DNA from: Desulfobacteraceae bacterium
GTDB taxonomy: Bacteria > Desulfobacterota > Desulfobacteria > Desulfobacterales > SKZT01
Reading direction: 5' to 3'
DNA length: 64,000 bases
Assembly (NCBI GenBank): GCA_011389745.1
Contig: JAABTQ010000003.1
Location: 75,520-139,519, forward strand
The position numbers were made by a program, and so were the translations under genes. The notes under the pieces were generated by a model. That model was given only the letters and a program-made list of their open reading frames with translations. It made no database searches and had not been told where the DNA came from. Positions 51,710 through 63,100 of the stretch are shown here, piece by piece. How positions within the stretch are numbered: position 1 is the stretch's first letter; every line of letters starts with the position of its first letter.

Positions 51710-51912
51710 CGCTTAAGGCGCAAGACATATCAGCCCAGGGCAACGCCCTGGGTTTGATACACCCTATGATTTTAGCCCTGTAAGGGCGTGACATAAAAGG
51801 TTTTTTAGTGCAAAATTCTGATTTAATGTTACGCCCTTACAGGGCTGATTTAAAAAATACAAACTACCCAGGGCGTTGCCCTGGGCTGATATGTAAAGGC
51901 CTTTCAGGCCTG
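51710..51912. repeat. Long nested inverted-repeat element
   Basis: GACATATCAGCCCAGGGCAA... (51724) pairs with ...GCCCTGGGCTGATATGT (ending 51894), and inside it TAGCCCTGTAAGGGCGT (51773) pairs with ACGCCCTTACAGGGCT (ending 51846). The arms also self-pair (CCCAGGGC/GCCCTGGG). AGGCCTTTCAGGCCT (51897-51911) and GCGCTTAAGGCGC (51710) are further small hairpins at the ends. The whole could fold into a branched structure of about 200 nt; no ORF is present. It resembles a MITE. Confidence 0.75.
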
Positions 51913-52019
51913 ACCATATTACATCCATAGCAGGGCTTGATTTTATTTTCCATTTTCAAATCCTGGGCGTTGCTATTAAACTTTGAGTAATTGACCTTCT
52001 CAAAATGAGAATTGCTGGC

Positions 52020-55000
52020 TCAAAAGGAAGTATTCTCAAATGACTTCGGAGGAATTTGGTCCAGCACTTCACGCACCCTTGCGGCCAGGGTTTTGACTGA
52101 AAAAGGTTTCTGAAGGTACTGGACATCTTCTTCAATCACTCCATGGTGGGCGATCACATCGGCCGTATATCCGGAGATGAACAGGGTAATGATTTCGGGA
52201 CGGACAGATATGATCTGATCCTTTAATTCCTGGCCGTTTATTCCAGGCATTACCACATCGGTTATCAGCAGATGAATGGGCCCCTGATGCTGTTTTGCCA
52301 TGATTAATGCCTCGCTCGGACTAGCCGTCGCCAGCACTGTGTAACCGTAGCGCTCCAGTATCATTTTCCCAAGCCTCAGGATCGCCTCCTCATCTTCCAC
52401 CAACAGCACGGTTTCAGCTCCGCGGTAAGGTTCCGGTTCGACAGCCTGTACCATGGCTGTTTCCGCTGCCTGTATGCAGGGCAAATATATCTTGAAGCTT
52501 GTGCCTACCCCTGATTCGCTGTATACGTTGATAAATCCGTAGTTTTGCCTGACTATGCCGTAGATTGTGGCCAGACCTAAACCTGTACCTTTACCCACTT
52601 CCTTGGTGGTAAAAAACGGCTCAAAAAGATTGTCAAGAACCTTTTTATCCATGCCGGGTCCGGTATCGCTCACCGTCAGTAAAACATACTCGCCTGGCAC
52701 AAAACCGGCATGGGCAGCACAATAGCTTTCGTCAAAGACAATATTTTGTGTTTCAATGGTCAGATTGCCTACTCTTCCAATGGCATCACGGGCATTGACC
52801 GCCAGATTGACCAGAATCTGATCAATCTGGGTCGGGTCCATCATCACGTGCCACAGGTTCACACCTGGTTTCCATACCAGGTCGATTCCTTCTCCGATAA
52901 TTCGTCGGAGCATCCTGAGCATTCCGGAAATCGTATCGTTTAAGTCCAACACCTGGGGGCTGATGGCCTGCTTTCTGGCAAAAGCCAGAAGCTGCCGCGT
53001 GAGATCCGCCGATCTTTGGGCGGCCTTTTGGATATCCAGAAGACTGTCATGTAGTGGATGTGAAGGATCAATGTGATCTAAAGCCATCTCCGTATGACCG
53101 AGAATCACTCCCAGCATATTGTTGAAATCATGTGCCACACCCCCGGCCAATCGTCCGATCGACTCCAGTTTTTGAGCCTGATGAAACTGAGATTCCAAAT
53201 CAGCCTTCTCCTCAAGAACTCGAAGATGCTCCGTGATATCGCGCTTGACAGCCACATAGTTGACAATAGACCCTGATGAATCTCTCACAGGTGAAATCGT
53301 GGCATCCTCGGTAAAAAACGAACCATCCTTGCGCCTGTTGACAATGTGGCCTGTCCAGGATTTGCCGCTGGTGATTGTTCTCCACATTTTTTGGTAAAAG
53401 GACTTGTCGTGCTTACCGCTTTTTTGAATGCGAAGATTCTGACCAATTGCTTCTTTCCGGGAATATCCCGTGATTCTTTCAAATGCAGGATTGACATACT
53501 GAATATTTCCCTCGGGGTCGGTGATGACCATACTTTCCCCGGACTGCTCTATTGCCAGAAGCAGTCGCTCACGCTCGGCCTCAACCTGTTTGCGCTCGGT
53601 GATGTCGTTTGTAAAACCCAGATAATGTTTCCCGGGTAGTTTGACTGCCGCGATGGACCACCATCGCTTTTCACCCTCTTTCGTGCGACAAAAGATTTCT
53701 TTGTGTATTTGACCAACTTCAGCCAGTTCCCTGAAAGCGGCCATGCCTTCTGCATGAAACTCTGATACCAGTAAATCCGAAATTTTCATGGAAAGCAATT
53801 CACCTTCCTCGTAACCCGAAATCCGGCATGCCTCCGGATTTACCTGGATGTACTTTCCTGTTTCATCAGTAATGAATACACCATAAGGCGAGTTCTCGAC
53901 ATAACTGCGCCATCGCTCTTCGTTTTCGAGAATAGTAAGTTCGAACTTTTTTCGTTCGGTGATATCTCTTGTGATCGATAATATATGCGGTACATTATTT
54001 AGAGTTATTATACTGGCCGACATAAGGCCGAATTTAAATGACCCGTCCTTACATCTGAATTTAGATTCCACATTATTAACACGGCCATTTTTTCTCAAAC
54101 CCTCTATCAACGCATCACGATCTTCCGGTGTTGCCCATATTTTTATATCCGAGGAAAATTTTCCGTTGACATCTTCGCGCGAATAACCTGTTAACTGGGT
54201 AAAACCATCATTAATATCAACATAAAGACCATCTAAGCGGTTAATATTGACCGCATCCGGACTGGTTTCGAAGCTGACTCTATATTTTTCTTCGCTTTCA
54301 TTCAGGGCTTCCTCCATCCTCTTGCGCTCAGTGATATCGCAGATAAAATTCAATGTGGCAGGTCTGTCCTCCCAGTCGATCAAAACGGCGCTGATCTCAA
54401 CTATTTTGACGGTACTGTCTTGTCCTATCATCCTGAATGAATATCGGGATGGAGAAAGATTTCCTTTGAGACGCTGCCGGTAGCGTTCGAACACCAAATC
54501 TCTGTCATCAGGGTGGATAAATTCTAAAAAAGGCTTTGACATAAGTTCCTGTTCCGAAAACCCTGTAATTTCAATTGCCATGGGATTGGCAAACACCAAC
54601 CGGCCATCCTGAGCTACAATTATCGCGTCATTGGCGTTTTCCACGAGACAACGATATTTTTCCTCACTTCTTTTGAGAGATTCCTCGCGCTGCATCAACT
54701 CAAAAGTTTTGATCCGCACCTGTTTTTTCAGTGTCCGGTTCCAGAAATAGAAGAGTGTGATTATAACTGCAAAGAAACCCAGGCTCCCAATAACACTGAA
54801 CCAGAACCTCCTGTCCTGGTAAAATTTTCCGACTTTGAGTTTGATCCATTTATCACTGATCGCTTCCCGTTCCTCAGATGAGATTTCCCGGAGAGCCTTA
54901 TCCAGAATGCGATTGAAAAGGGGCCAGTCCTTTCTCGATGCAAAGCTTATGGAGTCGTCGAATTCACAGTCACCGGCGATCCGAAGGTTGGCAAGTTTCA

Positions 55001-55655
55001 CCTGCCTGACATAATGGGATATGACCGCAAGGTTCCCCACCACCACATTGATTCTCCCCATGGAGAGATCTTTGAGGGCTTCCACCGGGTCGGTAATGGG
55101 TTGAGCGTGATCAATCCCATGTTGCTGGGTAAGAACAGAGCCGATGGCATATCCACCCTGATAGACAACACCATCAATGCCCTTCAACTCGTGAATAGTA
55201 ATGTTTCTTTTGAAATCATCTCTTACGACCATTACGTTGGGGATTCGGATGTAAGGTGGCGTGAAAAGAAGGTATTCGGATCGTTCCGAGGTTTTTATGA
55301 CGGTATTGACAACATCAATTTCATGAGTTCGGGCTTTTTCAAGTATCTCTTCGAAACTACTTAATCGGACGATTTGAAATGTGTGCTGAAGTTTTTTTTC
55401 GATAAGCCGCAGATAATCGGCAGCAATGCCGCGAAATATTCCATTTTCATCGAAATATTCCAGGGGAGGATAATAAGGATCAGGGGCCACACGGATCTTT
55501 CCATCGTATTCTTTAAGCCAGTTGCGTTCTTCAGGGGAAAGGAAATCAGAACTTCCTTCAGAAGGATATGGAAATATGACCAATATAAAAAAAAGCAACC
55601 AAATGATAAATGCTATACTGTTTTTATGATGATAAATAAAATTTTTAGCTGCCAT
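52020..55655 (-). CDS. Hybrid histidine kinase with SBP3 sensor, four PAS domains and receiver
   Basis: A 1211-residue kinase. After a signal anchor (residues 13-33) comes a periplasmic SBP_bac_3 domain (about 40-275, [32 protein letters not shown]). A membrane helix follows (about 285-305), then four PAS domains (starting near 335, 460, 580 and 700). Next come the HisKA ([21 protein letters not shown]) and HATPase ([34 protein letters not shown]) domains. The last 120 residues are a receiver with Asp in [13 protein letters not shown]. It senses a periplasmic ligand, probably an amino acid or amine. Next gene is unrelated. Confidence 0.92.
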   Translation of the reverse strand: MAAKNFIYHHKNSIAFIIWLLFFILVIFPYPSEGSSDFLSPEERNWLKEYDGKIRVAPDPYYPPLEYFDENGIFRGIAADYLRLIEKKLQHTFQIVRLSSFEEILEKARTHEIDVVNTVIKTSERSEYLLFTPPYIRIPNVMVVRDDFKRNITIHELKGIDGVVYQGGYAIGSVLTQQHGIDHAQPITDPVEALKDLSMGRINVVVGNLAVISHYVRQVKLANLRIAGDCEFDDSISFASRKDWPLFNRILDKALREISSEEREAISDKWIKLKVGKFYQDRRFWFSVIGSLGFFAVIITLFYFWNRTLKKQVRIKTFELMQREESLKRSEEKYRCLVENANDAIIVAQDGRLVFANPMAIEITGFSEQELMSKPFLEFIHPDDRDLVFERYRQRLKGNLSPSRYSFRMIGQDSTVKIVEISAVLIDWEDRPATLNFICDITERKRMEEALNESEEKYRVSFETSPDAVNINRLDGLYVDINDGFTQLTGYSREDVNGKFSSDIKIWATPEDRDALIEGLRKNGRVNNVESKFRCKDGSFKFGLMSASIITLNNVPHILSITRDITERKKFELTILENEERWRSYVENSPYGVFITDETGKYIQVNPEACRISGYEEGELLSMKISDLLVSEFHAEGMAAFRELAEVGQIHKEIFCRTKEGEKRWWSIAAVKLPGKHYLGFTNDITERKQVEAERERLLLAIEQSGESMVITDPEGNIQYVNPAFERITGYSRKEAIGQNLRIQKSGKHDKSFYQKMWRTITSGKSWTGHIVNRRKDGSFFTEDATISPVRDSSGSIVNYVAVKRDITEHLRVLEEKADLESQFHQAQKLESIGRLAGGVAHDFNNMLGVILGHTEMALDHIDPSHPLHDSLLDIQKAAQRSADLTRQLLAFARKQAISPQVLDLNDTISGMLRMLRRIIGEGIDLVWKPGVNLWHVMMDPTQIDQILVNLAVNARDAIGRVGNLTIETQNIVFDESYCAAHAGFVPGEYVLLTVSDTGPGMDKKVLDNLFEPFFTTKEVGKGTGLGLATIYGIVRQNYGFINVYSESGVGTSFKIYLPCIQAAETAMVQAVEPEPYRGAETVLLVEDEEAILRLGKMILERYGYTVLATASPSEALIMAKQHQGPIHLLITDVVMPGINGQELKDQIISVRPEIITLFISGYTADVIAHHGVIEEDVQYLQKPFSVKTLAARVREVLDQIPPKSFENTSF

Positions 55656-55670
55656 TCTTGTATATTCAGA

Positions 55671-55991
55671 TTACCCCAGGCTCATTCGTATTTGCCTTGG
55701 AAGCTTTTTTGAGGTTTGCCATTGGCCGCTGCTGAAATAAAAATAGATACTTTGGCCCGTATCGTAGTAAACTTGGGTGGACGGATAATATCGATATTTG
55801 TACTTTTTCCGATATCCGTGCGCCGGTGCCCAGGGAGGCGGACCGCCCTTTTGTCCACGATTCTCATAATATGGTTCATGATCTTCAGGATAATCGCCTG
55901 CTGTGACGTAGGTACCCGCACAACCACCGGCCATTAGGAACGCGGCAGCCGAAAGCAGCAGTACCGAAAACTGCCATATTCTTTTTTTCAT
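55671..55991 (-). CDS. Small tyrosine-rich lipoprotein
   Basis: A 106-residue lipoprotein. The ATG at 55991 (MKKRIWQFSVLLLSAAAFLMAGGC) has AAAGGA upstream, and the signal ends in a lipobox AGGC. The mature protein is rich in Tyr, Gly and Pro (YPEDHEPYYENRGQKGGPPPWAPAHGYRKKYKYRYYPS), without a known domain. It is encoded 15 nt after the hybrid kinase start region in the same direction, so it may share its transcript. Confidence 0.65.
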   Translation of the reverse strand: MKKRIWQFSVLLLSAAAFLMAGGCAGTYVTAGDYPEDHEPYYENRGQKGGPPPWAPAHGYRKKYKYRYYPSTQVYYDTGQSIYFYFSSGQWQTSKKLPRQIRMSLG

Positions 55992-56107
55992 AAATGGTTC
56001 CTTTCCAAGATTCATGCCCCGCTACAAAGTATCGTGACAGCTAAAACGTTGCGGATGGGTTTGTATTTTGTGAAAACTTTTATACCTTACCAAAAAGTCC
56101 GGTTAAT

Positions 56108-56827
56108 TTACCGATGAAAAATTTCGGAATCTGTCAGCTTGTAGTCGGAGGGCACCTGAAAAAGTTCATCGCTCAGCTTCTTTTTTTCAATATGTTTGAG
56201 GGTGGAAATAATGGTTCCTCCCATGGGATTTCGGGTAATGGTCTGAACAGGAAAACCATCCATTTCCTTCATATGCGCGGCAAAATTCATATGCTGCATC
56301 ATGGGGTTTTTATCAAAACCTTTAGCCATCTTTTCCCCGATTTTCTTAAGTTCTTTGTAATGGTCTATGTCTTGGGTCACCCAGTATTCAATCTGAACCA
56401 TCATAACTTGCAAATTGTATTTCTTACAGTCATATCCGGCAATCTCCCTGGTTTCGTTTGTGGGAATTATTTTGGTTTCTCCCATCATCTGCTTCATCAT
56501 ATTGGAAAAAGCCTCGGCATCCTCTCCTTCCCCTGCCATTTGCCCCATGGCATTTAAATCAATCTTGTGGTAGGTTTTTGCCTGCATGTCCAACTGATAT
56601 ACTGTCATACTGTCAAAATCCATTATTGTTACCATGTTTCCGATTTCAGTTCTTGAAGCATTTTCAGTAAAATAATAATCAACGGTCTGTACCTCATCGG
56701 ATTGGCCGGGCATACCTGTTGTTTCCTGGACATTTTGCCAGAAAAGATCCGCATAAACCGGAATAGCAAAAAAAATGAAACAAACCATCGAAAAGAGAAT
56801 ACATGCGGTTCTTTTTTTAAAAATCAT
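56108..56827 (-). CDS. DUF4412-type secreted protein
   Basis: A 239-residue exported protein: the signal peptide (KRTACILFSMVCFIFFAIPVYA) is cleaved before DLFWQNVQ. The mature part, with YYFTENASRTEIGNMVTIMDFDSMTVYQLDMQAKTYHKIDL and EIAGYDCKKYNLQVMMVQIEYWVTQDI, looks like a DUF4412-type beta-rich fold. This group may be related to lipoprotein-carrier-like proteins. AAAGGA lies 8 nt before the ATG. Function unknown. A hairpin terminator lies 5' to it, belonging to the thioredoxin gene. Confidence 0.7.
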   Translation of the reverse strand: MIFKKRTACILFSMVCFIFFAIPVYADLFWQNVQETTGMPGQSDEVQTVDYYFTENASRTEIGNMVTIMDFDSMTVYQLDMQAKTYHKIDLNAMGQMAGEGEDAEAFSNMMKQMMGETKIIPTNETREIAGYDCKKYNLQVMMVQIEYWVTQDIDHYKELKKIGEKMAKGFDKNPMMQHMNFAAHMKEMDGFPVQTITRNPMGGTIISTLKHIEKKKLSDELFQVPSDYKLTDSEIFHR

Positions 56828-56974
56828 CGATTATTTCCTTTCTTTTAACATGTTGAAATTTTTGTATGAATGGTTCTTGAAATTCAATCGTACGCTTCAA
56901 GGATTTTTAAAAATTTTCCTGATTATAACAGATTTCGGGGTAAGAGGCATGCATATTGTTTGAATTTAATTATG

Positions 56975-57018
56975 AAAAGTCCCCTATAACGATTTATGCG
57001 CAAAAGGGGGACTTTTTT
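56975..57018. terminator. Terminator after the arsR/permease/thioredoxin cassette
   Basis: AAAAGTCCCC pairs with GGGGACTTTT across a 22-nt loop; the T run is longer on the plus strand but a minus-strand stop is possible. It lies 30 nt past the thioredoxin-like gene. Confidence 0.6.
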
Positions 57019-57048
57019 ATTTTCCCCCACGAAAGGCGTGGTAAAACC

Positions 57049-57282
57049 TTATTTGCCGATCCAGGTTTTTACATCGGCTTTGCGTGGTATTTTGCCCACG
57101 CTTTTCACTTTTCCGTCGATGACAACCGCCGGTGTACCGAACACACCATAACCCGCGATTTCCATCACATCCGTTACTTTTTCAATAGTTGCATCAACTC
57201 CGGATTCTTCCACAGTTTCTTTGACAATTTTTTCAGTTTGTGCACACTTGGCGCAACCAGGTCCTAAAATTTTAATATCCAT
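57049..57282 (-). CDS. Small thioredoxin-like redox protein
   Basis: A 77-residue thioredoxin-fold protein of the 'small redox-active disulfide protein 2' type. MDIKILGPGCAKCAQTEKIV carries the CAKC active site; GVFGTPAVVIDGKVKSVGKIPRKADVKTWI has the cis-proline. The second of two adjacent ATGs (57282) has AAGGAG 6 nt upstream. It lies right after the permease gene, and both are probably controlled by the ArsR-type repressor. Confidence 0.88.
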   Translation of the reverse strand: MDIKILGPGCAKCAQTEKIVKETVEESGVDATIEKVTDVMEIAGYGVFGTPAVVIDGKVKSVGKIPRKADVKTWIGK

Positions 57283-57313
57283 CATAAACTCCTTTTTGAT
57301 GCTGGTTCTTGGG

Positions 57314-58702
57314 TTAAGCATATAATTGTCCGAAAATAAGGCCGCTGATAGTGGCCATTATGACGACAAGAACGACAAAAATCGCTGTTTTCTTGACACC
57401 CAGCACGCTGTTGATGACCAGCATGTTGGGAAGGCTTAAAGCCGGCCCGGCCAGAAGCAGGGCTAAAGCAGGCCCTTTTCCCATACCGGCCCCGATAAGG
57501 CCCTGAAGTATCGGAATTTCGGTTAAGGTGGCGAAATACATGAAAGCTCCTACCACAGAGGCAAACAAGTTAGCCTGTAAAGAGTTGCCGCCAACCAGGC
57601 CACTGACCCATTGGGAGGGAATCAGACCTTCGGAACCCGGCCGTCCCAGTAGAAGCCCCGCCACCAGAACTCCTGCAAGCAGCAGCGGCATGATTTGTTT
57701 GCTGAAATCCCATGTGGATAAAAACCAGGATTCTGTTTCTCCCCGCGTGGTGGTCAACAAAACAGATAAGGCCACAATTCCGGCGGAAAAGGCAATAAGC
57801 GGTTCTTGGGGAATGAAGATCGCCAATGCCAGAACAACAACTACCGCGATAAATACTTTGTATGCCCTGACACCGAACCAGATAATCATCAGCATACCAA
57901 GTACAATGGCAAAGGCTCCGGTCAGATACCATTTCACACTGAAAACAGCCGCCCACAGTCCTGTTGCCCCCGAGGGTTCTCCCCATGTGGCGAAAATGAG
58001 TATTAATACCATTGTGCCAAGGTAGATGACATTTTGCCAAAGGGGACGTTCCACTTCCGGCTCGGGCATATGGAGAGCCGCGTCGGCTTTGGCCTGTTCT
58101 TCCTTTCTGAACAACATATGCATGATCAGACCGATGACGATGCTGAAAAAAATAGCACCAACCGCACGGGCTAAACCTATTTCAGGCCCTAGAATTCGAG
58201 CTGTCAGCACGATTGCCAGGATATTGATTGCAGGACCGGAATAGAGAAACGCTATTGCAGGACCCAGTCCCGCTCCACGTTTCCAGATACCGGCGAACAA
58301 AGGAAGAACCGTACAGGAACAAACCGCCAGAATGGCCCCTGATACCGATGCAACCCCATAGGACATGACCTTGTTGGCCCCGGCCCCTAAATATTTCATG
58401 ACCGCCGCCTGGGACACAAATACCGAAATTGCACCGGCAATAAAAAAAGCCGGTACCAGGCAAAGCAAAACATGCTCCTGGGCATACCATTTGGCCAGAG
58501 CCAGCGCTTCGATCACTGATCTTGTAAACCTGTCACTTTGCAAGGGAAGCCAGAAAAAGATCAGAAATACGCCAATGATCAGAGCCATCGGCTTCCATAT
58601 CATTTTCCAGTCGATCATGCTTGGTTCGGCTTCCTCCTCATCGGATTCCAAAGCACTTTCAAGACCTTCTTTATTATTGTCAAGCGATGCACAGCACTTC
58701 AT
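57314..58702 (-). CDS. DUF318/ArsP-type permease
   Basis: A 462-residue permease with two repeated membrane halves (about 10 helices). AVCSCTVLPLFAGIWKRGAGLGPAIAFLYSGPAINILAI and GPALALLLAGPALSLPNMLVINSVLG are the duplicated glycine/proline-rich motifs of the YraQ/ArsP family. The CSC motif fits metal(loid) or organoarsenical export. The N-terminal 35 residues are acidic and contain KCC. Gene order arsR-permease-thioredoxin recurs in bacteria and points to metalloid or thiol stress (inference). Confidence 0.85.
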   Translation of the reverse strand: MKCCASLDNNKEGLESALESDEEEAEPSMIDWKMIWKPMALIIGVFLIFFWLPLQSDRFTRSVIEALALAKWYAQEHVLLCLVPAFFIAGAISVFVSQAAVMKYLGAGANKVMSYGVASVSGAILAVCSCTVLPLFAGIWKRGAGLGPAIAFLYSGPAINILAIVLTARILGPEIGLARAVGAIFFSIVIGLIMHMLFRKEEQAKADAALHMPEPEVERPLWQNVIYLGTMVLILIFATWGEPSGATGLWAAVFSVKWYLTGAFAIVLGMLMIIWFGVRAYKVFIAVVVVLALAIFIPQEPLIAFSAGIVALSVLLTTTRGETESWFLSTWDFSKQIMPLLLAGVLVAGLLLGRPGSEGLIPSQWVSGLVGGNSLQANLFASVVGAFMYFATLTEIPILQGLIGAGMGKGPALALLLAGPALSLPNMLVINSVLGVKKTAIFVVLVVIMATISGLIFGQLYA

Positions 58703-58729
58703 TTTTTTTCCTTTCTAAAATTTTTTTCA

Positions 58730-59077
58730 TCAATTTTTGGCACAAATTTGGTTTCTGTCATAAGAAGAAATACGGCTCAGCAATTGGGCAATCTCTGTGT
58801 CATCATCGAGCCAATGGCGAAGGTTGCCCAGCAAGCTCGCGGCATAAGGGCTTGCCCGGCCGTCGCTGATGGAATAATTGACCCAAAGCCCTTCCTTTTT
58901 GGAACAGACCAGTTGCGCGTCTTCCAGAATTTTCAAATGCTTTGAAACCGTCGGCTGCGCAATATGGAGAGCTGCCTGCAATTCGCAAACGCACATGGTT
59001 CTGTGCTGAAGCAGCTTGACGATTTTTACCCGGTTCGAATCCGATAATGCTTTCATGATTTTGATAAAGGATTTCAT
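58730..59077 (-). CDS. ArsR-family transcriptional repressor
   Basis: A 115-residue winged-helix regulator. IMKALSDSNRVKIVKLLQHRTMCVCELQAALHIAQPTVSKHLKILEDAQLV covers the recognition helix and the CVC metal(loid) motif at the usual alpha-3 position of ArsR-type sensors. Further candidate ligands are at the C-terminal end (Cys in NQICAKN). It is encoded 28 nt before the permease in the same direction and should repress the whole cassette. Confidence 0.9.
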   Translation of the reverse strand: MKSFIKIMKALSDSNRVKIVKLLQHRTMCVCELQAALHIAQPTVSKHLKILEDAQLVCSKKEGLWVNYSISDGRASPYAASLLGNLRHWLDDDTEIAQLLSRISSYDRNQICAKN

Positions 59078-59089
59078 GTTTTCCTCTTT

Positions 59090-59113
59090 ATATATTCTAT
59101 TTTGGTAATATAT
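59090..59113 (-). promoter_or_regulatory. Candidate ArsR operator
   Basis: ATATATT-N10-AATATAT forms an inverted repeat 13-36 nt upstream of the arsR start. AT-rich dyads of this type are usual ArsR targets. The remainder of the 320-nt spacer to mobB (59114-59400) holds a dispersed repeat copy and nothing else evident. Confidence 0.55.
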
Positions 59114-59256
59114 TAGCTTGGATTTATTTTGTCAATATAAATTCTCAAGGATCAATATATGCTTTTCCGGCTGATGACCGGATAGCGATTCTCTCCAATT
59201 ATATAACGAAAACAGAAAGTAGCCTGAATGACAGGTAACCATAATACCCCCACTGA

Positions 59257-59295
59257 TGTCATTCTGAGGAGGCTAACACCGAAGTTATCAGTTGG
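59257..59295 (-). repeat. Dispersed repeat, copy 2 (inverted)
   Basis: GTCATTCTGAGGAGG and TTATCAGTTGG match the reverse complement of 46593-46632. Confidence 0.55.
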
Positions 59296-59400
59296 AACGG
59301 GAAAAAAAAGTTGATTACCGCCAAACGGTTTCATATATTACAGAAATGATCGAATTGCACAGGTCAGTTGCAGAGTTTTTAAAAACCAAGGGAGACGCAC

Positions 59401-59964
59401 ATGAACCCCGAAAATATAAAAGGTAATTTCAATAATCCTGATTGTTTATCAACAATTCCGGAAACACAGCCGCCTCCGATGGTATCTATCGTCGGATTTT
59501 CAGGCCAGGGTAAAACGACCCTTACGGTTAAACTGGTTGCTGAACTCAAAAAGCGCGGATTTCGTGTCGGTACCATCAAGCATGATGTCCATGGATTTGA
59601 TCCGGATCATCCCGGCAAGGACAGTTATCGCCATAAAAAGGCAGGCGCTTCAGTCACCATTGTCACCTCTCCGAGGAACATAGGCATAGTGCGCGATGTT
59701 GACCATGATCATCAGCCACAGGAACTGGCCCCCTTTTTCAGTGATATGGATATCGTTCTGGTTGAGGGCTTCAAACGGGCAGGACTTCCCAAAATAGAAA
59801 TTTTCAGACCCGAAGTAAAAAAAGAGCCGGCCTGCAAGGGTGACAAACAGCTCATGGCTCTCGTGAGTGATTCCCCATTGGACTGGGGAGTTCCAAGATT
59901 TCACACGGAACAGATCGGCGAACTCGTTGATTTTCTCTTAGAGCAACTTCACCTGGGTATTTAG
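59401..59964 (+). CDS. mobB: Molybdopterin-guanine dinucleotide biosynthesis protein MobB
   Basis: A 187-residue P-loop GTP-binding protein. The Walker A is GFSGQGKTT near residue 30, followed by VGTIKHDVHGFDPDHPGKDSYRHKKAGASVTIV and DIVLVEGFKRAGLPKIEIFRP, the MobB hallmarks. The N-terminal 20 residues are an extension without domain. AGGGAG sits before the ATG. MobB helps MobA convert the molybdopterin cofactor into its guanine dinucleotide form for formate dehydrogenases and related enzymes; no mobA is in the window. Confidence 0.93.
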   Translation: MNPENIKGNFNNPDCLSTIPETQPPPMVSIVGFSGQGKTTLTVKLVAELKKRGFRVGTIKHDVHGFDPDHPGKDSYRHKKAGASVTIVTSPRNIGIVRDVDHDHQPQELAPFFSDMDIVLVEGFKRAGLPKIEIFRPEVKKEPACKGDKQLMALVSDSPLDWGVPRFHTEQIGELVDFLLEQLHLGI

Positions 59965-60121
59965 GCTCGACATTTTTTCCGGAAGTAAATTATCTTGTCG
60001 GCACCCTATACTATTTTTTTTACCTGACTTGTAGATAAAAGTGATTGAAAATCGACCGAATTTTGTATAATTCAACTGATTTTGTTGGTGTAGTCCGTTT
60101 ATTAGCCATTGGAACTTGCGT

Positions 60122-63100
60122 TTACAGGTGGTGGTGAAACAACAACGAGGATTGGATATAATTATCTGCCAGATGAACCAGATGATGGTGGTGGGTGAAA
60201 AAAATCAGTTGGGTTTTCTTTGATATTTTTGCCAGGACTTTCAGTGTTGCAGCCGCGCGATCGTTGTCAAACTTGATGAGAATGTCATCGACAATAAAGG
60301 GAATGGGTTCGTTGTTTTCCATATACATCTCCAGCCCGGCAAGCCTCAGGGCCAGGTAGAGCTGGTCGGCAGTGCCATCGCTCATGCATTCCACATGGAC
60401 CATTTCCTTGTCACGGCTTCGAATGCCCACGATAACAGGCTGACCTTTATCGTCATATTCAGCACGGATAGAGTCGAAGGCTCCGCCCGTGATCTGATTA
60501 AAAAGTGCTGAGGCCCGTTTCAGAACCGGACCCTGGCTTTTGTCCCGATAACGCTCGATGGCCATGCTCAGCACCTTTGTGGCAATTTTTAACCGGGCGT
60601 ATTGTTCCGCATGATTTTCAATACCCGCCAGGGTTATCTGAATATGCTCGGCCAACCCGGCGGCTTTTGCGCTTCCATCCATTTTGCTCAGCTCATTTTT
60701 CTCGCTTCCAATGGTCTGATCCAGCTCGGATTTTTCAATAGTTAAAGTTTCAATGGTTTCTTCCAAAGTCAGAATTTCGCCGGCGATACTATCCGGGTCA
60801 ACTTCCAGGGTTTCTTTGATGAATTCTTCGACAGTGGCACCACCGGAGAGCCTTCTGAGCTGGTCGCCGTTTGTTTCCAGATGAAACTGTATCTCACGGC
60901 GTCTGCTGGAACGGTGTTCGGCTTCGGGTAATTGATCGATATCGCGGCAGCCTGCTTCTTCACACATGGCTTTTAATTGAATCTCCAACTCCGCAGAATT
61001 CCGGATCGCCTTGTTGAACTGCCGACGTTCCTGCTCCACTTGCTTTTCCAGCGTCTCTTTTTTTGTCCGGGCTTCCCTGGATTGCTTGAGGCGATGATGA
61101 AGTTCAAGTGCCGCCTCGGGTGCAGGGCGATTGGCAAGATCGCGCGCAACCACTTCAATCAGACTCGTTACCTTTCGGATAAACGCTTCCCGATCTCGGT
61201 CGATACCGATAATTCGTTTTTGTAAAATTTCGGCGTCCTTGATTTTATCGAACAGGTTTTTCAGCTCATCCATCACCACATTTGCTTCCTCGGGCTGGGC
61301 ATCTGCATTAAGTCCGATGGGCCTGACAGCTTTTTCCCATTGAATTTTCCAATCGCCAAGCTCTTTTTCACTGGATTCCAAACGGGACCTGGCTGCCTTG
61401 AGTTCTTTTTCGAGCTTTCTTTGATCATGCAAACGTTGTTCGTGCTTTCTCAGGAGTTCTTCCCTGCGGGTAATGATGGACTTGGCTTTTTTAATCAGGG
61501 TGGTCAATGAATCATTGTCGTGGCTTGATTTGGTTTCCTGTGCGAAAACATGTTGTATCAGGTTTAATCGATTAGCATCGATATGTTTTTGCAATTCGTC
61601 ACTTTTTGTGCGGCGGCTGCGTAAGTCTATGACTTTTTGGACAAGTAGCTTGAAATCATTGCCCCATTGCACCATTTCCCTGGGTGAACGATGATCGATT
61701 CCCAGCGGGTGCCAGAGTTGTGTCCACTCTTGTGTCAGTTCCTGTCTTTCATTTTCAGCCATCTCAAGATCTTTTTCAAGTTGTTGAAGAAGGTCGTTTT
61801 GGGAGATTTTTTGGGATAACAGCATGACTTTTTTCGTAACATGATCGGCTTCCCTCCTGAGTCGATCTGAAATGAAATCCGCCTGCTTAAGGTTATGGTC
61901 GAAAGCCTCAACAAGTGTGGTTGAAACCGGTGTATTTTCAATATAGCTCTGGATGGATTCTTCGGATAACGATTCGTTATCGAGTATACGGGCAATCAAC
62001 CCCCAACCTGTGTCTCGCAATTCCCTGGCCTTTAAAAGATCACCTTCGGTGGGAACTTCCTGCTCCAGGCGGTTTGCCTCGATTTGACGTTCCACCTCTA
62101 TCAGCGCACCCTGAACTTTTTTGGACTCGTTCTTGAAATTACTTAAAAGACGGTCATTGGCATCAAAACGTTCTTCAAAAATCCGAAGGGTTTCTGTTAT
62201 AGGTATGGCAAGACTTTCGATCTCTTCGAAAGATTTTTCCCTTAATCCCAGTTTGTTCTGTTCAAGTTCAATGGTTTTCAGCATTGATTTGATGTCCGCT
62301 TGCTCGGAACGGTGTTGTTTTTCCTGTGAACCGAAATCCTCGGCATCTGACAGGGCTGTTCGAAACGCGTCAAACGGGAGAGGGGCAGGGTTGGTGTTCA
62401 GGTCGTTTCCGATTTCTTCAATTTCCCGGGTGATTTCGGGAAGTCTTTTCCGAGCGTCTTCCATGCGGGTAACAATTCGCTCATACTCAGCACCCAGTTT
62501 TCGGATTTTCAGAGCCTCTGTTTTTTTAATACGCCTCTTTTCAGCTTCCTCAGGGGAGAGGTTATCATCCAGGTTTTTTAAAATTTCCCGGATTTCGGCA
62601 CGAAGACCGCTTAGTCTTGTTTCCAATTGAACACGGTCTTTAACCGCTTTGTTTTGGCTTCCCAATTCCAGATGGATATCTTCAACAGCATCCCCATTGT
62701 CGAGCAAATCATGGGAAATAAAAAGCTCTGAAATGGCCTTATCGCAGGACTCGATATTTTTAAGGGACTGGTCTTTTTGACTCTGGGAACTCGCCAGTTT
62801 TGAATTAAAATCACGCCGTTTTTCCGGAAAGTCTTCCGGTAACAGAACTGCATCGACATATTGTTTCAGATCATTTTCCAGGTCTTTACGCTCTGCGATC
62901 AGCGGAAGTGCCTGTTGAATCCGTTGCAACCGGTTCAGTTTTTTCTGGTGCGTGTTCAGTTCGGACTGAACCTTTTGTTTATGTTCCAGAGCCCTGCGAA
63001 GAACCTTGTCGTGTCCATGCCAATCCTGTCCTTTTAGCTGAACTGACTTTAATTCTATCCGACTCTTGTTTAGTTGAATCAGTGCTTCGTTAATTTTTTG

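Noticed and set aside
51710-51912. CRISPR array or riboswitch
   Set aside because: Repeats are inverted and nested, not regularly spaced direct repeats, and no downstream gene suits a riboswitch.
57049-57282. Selenocysteine form of the thioredoxin-like protein
   Set aside because: The active site is CAKC with ordinary Cys codons and no in-frame TGA.
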